Under the pieces are notes generated by a model that was given only the letters and a program-made list of their open reading frames with translations, ran no database searches and was not told the origin of the DNA. This document shows, piece after piece, positions 1 through 5,090 of a DNA stretch of 5,090 bases (within the stretch, counting starts at the first letter, position 1; each line of letters opens with the position of its first letter). The position numbers and the translations under genes were made by a program. Origin of the DNA: Dysgonamonadaceae bacterium (GTDB lineage: Bacteria; Bacteroidota; Bacteroidia; Bacteroidales; Azobacteroidaceae); NCBI GenBank assembly GCA_031284225.1, contig JAITAH010000054.1, positions 1-5,090 of the forward strand, in the 5' to 3' direction.

Positions 1-1986
1 GATGCTTTATTGAAGAACGACGGCACTTTGGATTTCTCGAAAGCCGACGCTTTTATTGACGATTTGCTCGCCAACGGAAAATTGACGGTTTACGGACATA
101 CCTTAGTATGGCACAACCAGCAAAAAGCAAGTTATTGGAACAGTCTGATAGCGCCGGAAATTCTTCCCGGCCCGGCCGGTTCCAGTTTGATCGACGGCAG
201 TTTTGAAGAAGGAATGGGAAGTTGGACGCCGAATTTCAACGCACAACATTATTCCATCGTTACCGACGAAGCATTGGATGGAACTCATTCGTTAAAAGCA
301 GTAGTGGGTAGTGACGCAGCAGGCAAATACGATGCGCAACTCACCAGCCCGTCGTTCCCGATTATAGCCGGCCATCATTACGAAATTTCGATTTGGATCA
401 AGGCTTCCGCTTCCGGAAAAATCGGATTGGATTTTCCCAACGGCAATTTAGGTAACCAATATCCTTGGACAGCCGGCAGCGAATTAGCCGACATAGGTAC
501 AACTTGGACGGAAGTCAAATACAATACCGAACTTTGTAGCGGCTCAGCCATGATTGCTACCACCGATAACTCGGCAATGACTTTCCGCTTGCTGCTCGGA
601 GCCGTAAAATCGGTGGATTATTATATTGATAATGTTACGGTTATCGACCTGGATGCCGCTCCCGTAGAAGTAAACCTCGTAGAAAATGGAAATTTTGAAT
701 CGGGCGAAATAAGTCCGTGGACAAAACCCAATCCGGGCGCAGGAATCGACGTTGCCACAGAAGCCAAATACGAGGGAACTTACGGATTGAAAGCCGTTTC
801 GGGGGCAAGCTCTTCCAACGAATGGGATTTACAGTTCCAAACCCCGGAAATCGCTTTAGACGCATCGAAAGCCTACACCGTTTCATTTATGATTAAATCG
901 GATGTGGAAGGCAGCGGACGTATTTCCTATTCAGGATTTTCTAATAATTATCCATGGACCAACTGGGATGGTAGCGGAACAAAAGCGCTTTTCTCTACTT
1001 CCAGCGTCTGGAAAGAAATTACTTACGATTTGGCAACCGATTTTTCAAGCACGCCGCCGAAAATCAAACTAAATTTCGACTTGGGCAAACTTCCCAATGT
1101 TACGTATTATATCGACAATGTAAAAGTGGTGGAAAAGCAAATAAATGCCGAATCGCTACAATTGAAGAAGGAATCCAATAAAATGATGAGAGCTCCGGTC
1201 ATTATCGCCAAAACGCCGGAAGAAAAGAAAGCCATCCTGGAACCTGTTTTCCAAAAATACATTACCGATGTAGTTGCGCATTATTCCGGGAAAATAGCCG
1301 CATGGGACGTTGTCAATGAGCCGATGAACGAAAACGGCTCCGTGCGCACAGGCGAAGAAAACCTGCAATCGTCCGGCGTTTTCTACTGGCAATACTATCT
1401 CGGCAAAGATTACGCCGTAACTGCCTTCAAGGCCGCTAAAGCCGCCGATCCGAACGCCAAACTGTTTATCAACGATTATAATTTAGAATCGGCCAGCAGC
1501 AGTAAGCTCGACGGTCTGCTCGAATATGTGCAGTACATCGAACAAAACGGTGGAAAAATTGACGGAATCGGCACGCAAATGCACTTGAACGTCAACTGGA
1601 TCGATACGACTTCGATTAAACAGATGTTCCAAAAATTAGCCGTTACCGGCAAACTGATTAAGATTTCGGAATTAGATATTGCAATATCCAGCTCATCAAA
1701 TCCCGAATCGCCCGTTCAGCCGACGGCCGAACAATACGAACGTCAAGCCGAATTATACCGTTTTGTAGCAAATGCTTACAACCAGTATATTCCTGAAGCG
1801 CAACGCTACGGAATTACCGTTTGGAGCGTTTCCGACAATGAAAAAGAACATGAATACTGGCTGAAAAACGACGCTCCCTGCCTTTGGGGCGCTGATTATG
1901 CCCGCAAACATGCCTATAAGGGTTTTGCCGACGGATTAGCCGGACGCGATGTAAGCGCCGATTTCAGCGGAGAATTGGTTTATTAA
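1..1986 (+). CDS. GH10 endo-1,4-beta-xylanase with two inserted CBM4/9-type modules (5' partial)
   Basis: This enzyme hydrolyses internal beta-1,4 bonds of xylan and is presumably exported. The reading frame is open from base 1, so the start, signal peptide and first barrel strands are missing; 661 codons remain (numbered here from base 1). Codons 1-55 carry the GH10 strand-3 motif GHTLVWHNQ (His33, His38). The barrel is then interrupted by two carbohydrate-binding modules, about codons 63-218 and 226-380. Each opens with a G-S/N-F-E element, contains YPWT (Trp156, Trp319) and ends in YYIDNV. A linker of about 25 residues leads back to the barrel at about codon 405. WDVVNEP supplies the acid/base Glu440, FINDYN follows, and ISELDI supplies the nucleophile Glu557; TVWSVSD is the strand-8 region. 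All catalytic landmarks in the visible part are intact. No C-terminal sorting domain follows the barrel. This split layout is known from xylanases of gut Bacteroides and Prevotella. Family assignment is secure; exact substrate range is inference. Confidence 0.95.
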   Translation, partial: DALLKNDGTLDFSKADAFIDDLLANGKLTVYGHTLVWHNQQKASYWNSLIAPEILPGPAGSSLIDGSFEEGMGSWTPNFNAQHYSIVTDEALDGTHSLKAVVGSDAAGKYDAQLTSPSFPIIAGHHYEISIWIKASASGKIGLDFPNGNLGNQYPWTAGSELADIGTTWTEVKYNTELCSGSAMIATTDNSAMTFRLLLGAVKSVDYYIDNVTVIDLDAAPVEVNLVENGNFESGEISPWTKPNPGAGIDVATEAKYEGTYGLKAVSGASSSNEWDLQFQTPEIALDASKAYTVSFMIKSDVEGSGRISYSGFSNNYPWTNWDGSGTKALFSTSSVWKEITYDLATDFSSTPPKIKLNFDLGKLPNVTYYIDNVKVVEKQINAESLQLKKESNKMMRAPVIIAKTPEEKKAILEPVFQKYITDVVAHYSGKIAAWDVVNEPMNENGSVRTGEENLQSSGVFYWQYYLGKDYAVTAFKAAKAADPNAKLFINDYNLESASSSKLDGLLEYVQYIEQNGGKIDGIGTQMHLNVNWIDTTSIKQMFQKLAVTGKLIKISELDIAISSSSNPESPVQPTAEQYERQAELYRFVANAYNQYIPEAQRYGITVWSVSDNEKEHEYWLKNDAPCLWGADYARKHAYKGFADGLAGRDVSADFSGELVY

Positions 1987-2000
1987 AATTTTTGAAAGTT

Positions 2001-2038
2001 AAAATGTAGGGACAAGGCAGACCTTGCCTCTACATTTT
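2001..2038. repeat. Intergenic 17-bp imperfect hairpin, possible dispersed palindromic element
   Basis: The arms AAAATGTAGGGACAAGG (2001-2017) and CCTTGCCTCTACATTTT (2022-2038) pair over 17 positions around a four-base CAGA loop, with one G.U wobble and one A.C mismatch. It lies 14 bases after the xylanase stop and 57 bases before the next start. The 3' arm ends in only four T, so it is at best a weak terminator; it could equally attenuate transcription or protect the upstream mRNA 3' end. Its core (CAGACCTTGCCTCT) resembles that of the hairpin between the last two genes, which suggests a repeat family. The hairpin itself is plain in the sequence; its function is not. Confidence 0.7.
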
Positions 2039-2095
2039 AATAAATACCGTTTTGTAAAATATATTTTGAGTATTAATTTTTTAAATTTTCTGTTT

Positions 2096-3256
2096 ATGAA
2101 AAAGACTTTACTTTTTTTATTTGCGTTCTTAACGAGCGCCGGAGCTTTTGCACAAACCATTCCTTTTGATGGATATGGGAATGTATTATTATCGGATTAT
2201 GAAAATTACACCGATAATCAAGCGGTTAAAATTGTAGTAACCGTCAGCAACGCCGCACCGAATGAAAGCGTAGGCGTAGGCTGGGGAATCGGAGAAATTG
2301 TTCCGATTGGAAATTACAATGTAAAGAATTACGAATTTAAGTGCAAGGCCATTTCGATCGAGGGTACCGCCAACGAATACGAATTTACGATTGCCGATTT
2401 GAAAGAATTTGCTAAAGTCGATGGCGTTTATTGGGAAGATGCTGCCAACGGCAACCGGAAAGGCGTCGCTATCAACCTATATAACGGCGCCTCTCTAACC
2501 TCTATTACCGTTGGTATAGCAGCTGAACCTTCAGCCATTATCAATTTTGAAAACGACGAAATCGGGGCTGTTTATGAAGGCATTGCGTGGTATCCGGAAA
2601 ACATTACAGCGGTGGTAGCCAACGATCCGGCAGCAGGCGTTCGTGGAAAATCATTACACGTAACATCTACCAATTGGAATGCTTATCCCAAATTTTCGGT
2701 AATCCTCCCCAACGGAAAAACCGTGGCGGACATCGAAAAAGTGAAATTCGACCTTTACTTAGGTACGAATGGCAGCAGCGACCAAAATTCATGGAAAAGT
2801 GTCGATTGGTTCTTAGGAGCAACCGGCGCTTCTTTTGCCGCCGGCACATCCACCGGTCAAGCAAACAACCTGATTACGAACGACGCCACTAATACCTGGA
2901 TCGCCAAAGAAATGCCCATTACCACCGAAAAAATCGAAAACGTCGAATTACTTGCGTCGAATGCATTCTCTTTCGGCATGGGTATTTTGGTCGAAAAAGC
3001 CGATTATTATCTCGACAATATCGCTTTCGTCTTGAAAGAAGGCAATGGCATTGTCCCCGTTGCTCTTACTCCTAAAGTATATGCCGTCGAAGGAGGTATT
3101 GCCGTAAATGCGTTCAATGAAAAAGTATCCGTTTACGGCGTCAACGGCCGTTTGATAAAACAAACCGTTAGCAACGGCAATATCATATCGCTACCGCAAG
3201 GCCTGTACATCGTAAAAACAGGTAATGCGAAAGCGGATAAAGTATGGGTAAAATAA
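2096..3256 (+). CDS. Secreted two-module beta-rich protein with C-terminal sorting-like domain, probable glycan binder
   Basis: I do not recognise a named family for the whole protein (386 residues). The start at 2096 is chosen because it directly opens a signal peptide: KK, a hydrophobic run LLFLFAFL, then a cleavage-like AFA-Q after residue 19. In-frame upstream codons would begin inside the preceding hairpin and bury this signal. Residues about 20-143 form a first beta-rich region. Residues about 148-315 form a second, opening with INFENDEIG and ending in YYLDNIAF, which resembles the closing YYIDNV strand of both binding modules in the adjacent xylanase. Residues about 326-386 look like a Bacteroidetes C-terminal domain (VSVYGVNGRLIKQ, then LPQGLYIVKTG, ending KVWVK), either a type IX secretion type A signal or a DUF6383-like domain. 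No catalytic motif was seen. The position after a xylanase suggests xylan or glycan binding at the cell surface; that role is inferred. There is no Shine-Dalgarno; the leader is A/T-rich. Confidence 0.85.
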   Translation: MKKTLLFLFAFLTSAGAFAQTIPFDGYGNVLLSDYENYTDNQAVKIVVTVSNAAPNESVGVGWGIGEIVPIGNYNVKNYEFKCKAISIEGTANEYEFTIADLKEFAKVDGVYWEDAANGNRKGVAINLYNGASLTSITVGIAAEPSAIINFENDEIGAVYEGIAWYPENITAVVANDPAAGVRGKSLHVTSTNWNAYPKFSVILPNGKTVADIEKVKFDLYLGTNGSSDQNSWKSVDWFLGATGASFAAGTSTGQANNLITNDATNTWIAKEMPITTEKIENVELLASNAFSFGMGILVEKADYYLDNIAFVLKEGNGIVPVALTPKVYAVEGGIAVNAFNEKVSVYGVNGRLIKQTVSNGNIISLPQGLYIVKTGNAKADKVWVK

Positions 3257-3286
3257 TTGCGGAGAAAACATTCGTTATTCTGCGGG

Positions 3287-3327
3287 AAAGTCCGGTCGAT
3301 ACAGTTCAGAAAGACCGGACTTTTTTT
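3287..3327 (+). terminator. Rho-independent terminator after the secreted-protein gene
   Basis: Perfect 11-bp arms AAAGTCCGGTC (3287-3297) and GACCGGACTTT (3313-3323) enclose a 15-base loop. The 3' arm runs into seven consecutive T (3321-3327). It sits 30 bases after the stop codon at 3256 and reads as a textbook intrinsic terminator on the plus strand. It should insulate malate dehydrogenase from the xylanase-side transcript. Confidence 0.88.
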
Positions 3328-3376
3328 GTAAGTAAAAAGTTACGCCTTTCAGCAGCCATTTCTCAAGAAAAAATAG

Positions 3377-3384
3377 TAATTTTG
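3377..3384 (+). promoter_or_regulatory. Candidate Bacteroidetes -7 promoter box for malate dehydrogenase
   Basis: TAATTTTG matches the Bacteroidetes -7 consensus TAnnTTTG exactly. It lies after the terminator and 42 bases before the ATG at 3427, leaving a plausible short leader. No good TTTG -33 element is seen at the usual 19-20 base spacing, where the sequence is AGCAGCC-like, so the call rests on the -7 box and its position. The rest of 3328-3426 is A/T-rich, with no other feature that I can support. Confidence 0.45.
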
Positions 3385-3426
3385 TAACCTGATTATAAAA
3401 AAATAAATCGCTAATATTTTCAAATT

Positions 3427-4368
3427 ATGGCAAAAGTAACTGTAGTAGGCGCAGGAAACGTAGGCGCAACCTGTGCAAATGTACTGGCATTTAATAAAAT
3501 AGCCGATACGGTAGTAATGCTCGACGTAAAACAGGGAGTGGCTGAAGGAAAAGCCATCGATATGTTGCAAACCGTTCAAACATTGGGGTTTGAAACGAAT
3601 ATTATCGGCGTAACGAACGATTATGCCGCAACCGCCAATTCGGAGGTAATCGTCATTACTTCCGGTATTCCCCGTAAACCGGGTATGACCCGCGAAGAAC
3701 TGATCGGCACCAATGCCAACATCGTAAAAAGCGTGGTTTCCCAATGCTTATACCATTCGCCGGACGCCGTATTCGTTATGATTGCCAATCCGATGGATAC
3801 AATGACGTACCTGACGCTGAAAGCTACCGGTTTACCCAAAAACAAAGTCGTCGGTATGGGCGGGGCGCTGGACAGTTCCCGTTTCAAATATTATCTGAGT
3901 CAAGCCTTAAAAGCCAATCCGGCCGAAATCGAAGGACTGGTGATCGGCGGACATGGCGATACAACAATGATTCCTTTGAAACGTCTGGCTACTTACAACG
4001 GAACGCCTGTTTCGACCCTCTTAGAGGCAGCTTCGCTCGATAAAGTAGTTGCCGACACCATGGTGGGTGGCGCTACGCTGACCGGCTTGTTGGGAACTTC
4101 TGCATGGTATGCACCGGGCGCTGCCGGCGCTTACGTCGCGGCTTCGATTGTCAATAACTATCGCCGCCTGATCCCCTCCTGCGTATATCTGGAAGGCGAA
4201 TACGGACAAAGTGATATTTGCATCGGCGTTCCCGCGATTATCGGTCGCAACGGCGTAGAAAGCATCGTCGATCTCCACCTGAACCCCGAAGAACAGGCTT
4301 TGTTTGAAAAAAGCGCCGACGCTGTCCGGAAAACCAATGATGTTTTGAAGGAAATTGGGGCTTTGTAA
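3427..4368 (+). CDS. mdh: Malate dehydrogenase, NAD-dependent, LDH-like type
   Basis: The product interconverts malate and oxaloacetate with NAD(H) in the cytoplasm. The 313 residues match the usual length of the lactate dehydrogenase-like malate dehydrogenases. The N-terminal Rossmann fold shows VVGAGNVGA (residues 6-14), and Asp33 ends the second strand, which favours NAD over NADP. The substrate loop reads GIPRKPGMTREEL. Arg83 stands where lactate dehydrogenases have Gln, so malate/oxaloacetate is the expected substrate pair, with Arg89 as the second substrate arginine. Asn121 (NPMD), Asp149 and Arg152 (LDSSRF) and the catalytic His176 (GGHGD) complete the active site. The frame is intact, and the start is the ATG immediately before the Rossmann strand; an A/T-rich leader without a Shine-Dalgarno precedes it. 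The gene is flanked by a terminator upstream and a convergent gene downstream, so it is probably transcribed alone. In Bacteroidetes this enzyme commonly serves the reductive branch toward fumarate and succinate; that use here is inferred. Confidence 0.96.
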   Translation: MAKVTVVGAGNVGATCANVLAFNKIADTVVMLDVKQGVAEGKAIDMLQTVQTLGFETNIIGVTNDYAATANSEVIVITSGIPRKPGMTREELIGTNANIVKSVVSQCLYHSPDAVFVMIANPMDTMTYLTLKATGLPKNKVVGMGGALDSSRFKYYLSQALKANPAEIEGLVIGGHGDTTMIPLKRLATYNGTPVSTLLEAASLDKVVADTMVGGATLTGLLGTSAWYAPGAAGAYVAASIVNNYRRLIPSCVYLEGEYGQSDICIGVPAIIGRNGVESIVDLHLNPEEQALFEKSADAVRKTNDVLKEIGAL

Positions 4369-4378
4369 GATTTCTGCT

Positions 4379-4420
4379 CCCTTCCCGCAGAGGCACAGAC
4401 TTGCCTGCCTCTGCGGAGGG
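4379..4420. terminator. GC-rich hairpin between convergent genes, possible bidirectional terminator or repeat copy
   Basis: A perfect 11-bp stem, CCGCAGAGGCA (4385-4395) with TGCCTCTGCGG (4406-4416), encloses a 10-base loop. It is extended by CCCT/AGGG pairing (4379-4382 with 4417-4420) across a two-base bulge. The hairpin occupies most of the 60-base gap between the malate dehydrogenase and seryl-tRNA synthetase stop codons, where a shared terminator is expected. No run of T follows on either strand, so intrinsic termination is uncertain. The loop and 3' arm (CAGACTTGCCTGCCTCTG) resemble the hairpin at 2001-2038. Confidence 0.5.
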
Positions 4421-4428
4421 ATTAAGAT

Positions 4429-5090
4429 TTAATTAATAACTTCAAACCGAGTATAAGGCGCCAACGCCTTCGGAATCCGAATCCCTTCCGGCGTCTGATT
4501 ATTTTCGAGCAACGCTGCCACAATCCGAGGCAAAGCCAGCGCACTCCCGTTCAAGGTATGGCAAAGCTGGATTTTTTTATGTTCGTCGCGATACCGGCAT
4601 TTCAGCCGATTCGCCTGATAACTTTCAAAATTAGACACCGAACTCACTTCCAGCCAGCGCTGCTGGGCGGCGGAAAACACTTCAAAATCGAACGTCAATG
4701 CCGAGGTAAAACTCAGGTCGCCGCCGCAAAGCCGCAGAATCCGCCAAGGCAATTCCAGTTTCTCGATCAGCGTCTGTACATAATCTACCATTTCTTGTAA
4801 CGATTCGTATGAATGTTCCGGCCGGTCGATCCGGACAATTTCCACTTTATCGAATTGATGCAAGCGGTTCAATCCGCGAACGTCCTTGCCGTAGGAACCG
4901 GCTTCGCGGCGGAAACAGGCCGAATAGGCGGTATTTTTGACGGGTAAATCGGATTCGTCCAGTATCACATCGCGATAGATATTCGTTACCGGAACTTCGG
5001 CGGTTGGAATCAAATACAAATCATCGACCGTACAATGATACATTTGGCCTTCTTTATCCGGTAAATTTCCCGTTCCGTAACCGGAATCGG
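4429..5090 (-). CDS. serS: Seryl-tRNA synthetase, C-terminal catalytic part (5' partial)
   Basis: The enzyme charges tRNA-Ser with serine through seryl-adenylate in the cytoplasm. The frame is open through the right edge, and 219 residues plus the stop are visible, about half of a typical protein of about 420; the N-terminal tRNA-binding coiled-coil arm and class II motif 1 are outside the window. The visible part begins GYGTGNLPDKEGQ and continues with LYLIPTAEVPVTN, the serine-site TAE element. Motif 2 follows (FRREAGSYGKD, near 4882-4914), then RLHQFDKVEIV. Class II motif 3 (TLNGSALALPR, then LLENNQ; about 4490-4557) carries the conserved arginine. The C-terminus (IRIPKALAPY...) is a normal ending for the family. 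An internal Met at 5041-5043 is not the start, because family sequence continues upstream of it. The gene is convergent with malate dehydrogenase; no functional link between them is evident. Confidence 0.96.
   Translation of the reverse strand, partial: DSGYGTGNLPDKEGQMYHCTVDDLYLIPTAEVPVTNIYRDVILDESDLPVKNTAYSACFRREAGSYGKDVRGLNRLHQFDKVEIVRIDRPEHSYESLQEMVDYVQTLIEKLELPWRILRLCGGDLSFTSALTFDFEVFSAAQQRWLEVSSVSNFESYQANRLKCRYRDEHKKIQLCHTLNGSALALPRIVAALLENNQTPEGIRIPKALAPYTRFEVIN

Noticed and set aside
10..12. TTG at base 10 as the xylanase start.
   Set aside because: The frame is open to base 1 and the first GH10 strands and signal peptide are missing, so the true start is off the window.
1141..1212. 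A frameshift or gene fusion at the junction between the second binding module and the rest of the GH10 barrel.
   Set aside because: The frame is continuous and the linker returns to a normal GH10 helix (EEKKAILEPVFQKYI); an inserted-module layout explains it.
2050..2068. Promoter for the secreted-protein gene from TTTG (2051-2054) and TATTTTG (2062-2068).
   Set aside because: The second element lacks one base of TAnnTTTG, and the spacing between the two elements is only 7 bases instead of about 19-20.
2024..2095. A longer N-terminus for the secreted protein, starting at an upstream in-frame TTG at 2024.
   Set aside because: It would begin inside the 3' arm of the hairpin and put 24 residues in front of a clean signal peptide that starts at the ATG at 2096.
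3349..3744. A 131-codon open frame on the minus strand overlapping the start of malate dehydrogenase.
   Set aside because: It is antisense to a strongly supported conserved gene, has no recognisable motif and runs through the intergenic region and promoter; it is a chance frame.
4558..4800. An 80-codon plus-strand open frame inside the seryl-tRNA synthetase gene.
   Set aside because: It is antisense to the motif-bearing catalytic domain and shows no protein-like features.

Overview
The window reads as chromosomal DNA from a member of the Bacteroidetes, most likely a polysaccharide-degrading Bacteroidales species. Four things point there: a GH10 xylanase whose catalytic domain is split by two carbohydrate-binding modules, a secreted neighbour with a C-terminal sorting-type domain, start codons preceded by A/T-rich sequence rather than Shine-Dalgarno motifs, and an exact Bacteroidetes-type -7 promoter box (TAnnTTTG). 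The lineage is inferred from these features, not from a database search.

Layout. Bases 1-1986 (+) hold the C-terminal part of an endo-1,4-beta-xylanase; its signal peptide and first barrel strands lie off the left edge. After a 109-base gap containing a 17-bp imperfect hairpin comes a 386-residue secreted protein of unknown function (2096-3256, +) with two beta-rich, probably sugar-binding regions and a C-terminal sorting-like domain. It ends at a strong intrinsic terminator (3287-3327). The 170-base gap 3257-3426 holds that terminator and a candidate promoter -7 box. Malate dehydrogenase (3427-4368, +) follows. It is convergent with a seryl-tRNA synthetase gene on the minus strand (4429-5090, 5' end off the right edge), and the short gap between them is mostly a GC-rich hairpin.

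Function. The first two genes look like the tail of a xylan-utilisation locus: a modular xylanase that cuts the backbone while holding the polysaccharide through its inserted binding modules, and a second exported protein that may bind glycan. The strong terminator separates this accessory part from two housekeeping genes, for central carbon metabolism and for tRNA charging, which have no evident link to xylan.

I found no RNA gene, CRISPR array, insertion sequence or phage feature, and no convincing undescribed system. The items most worth a second look are the uncharacterised secreted protein beside the xylanase and the two related intergenic hairpins.
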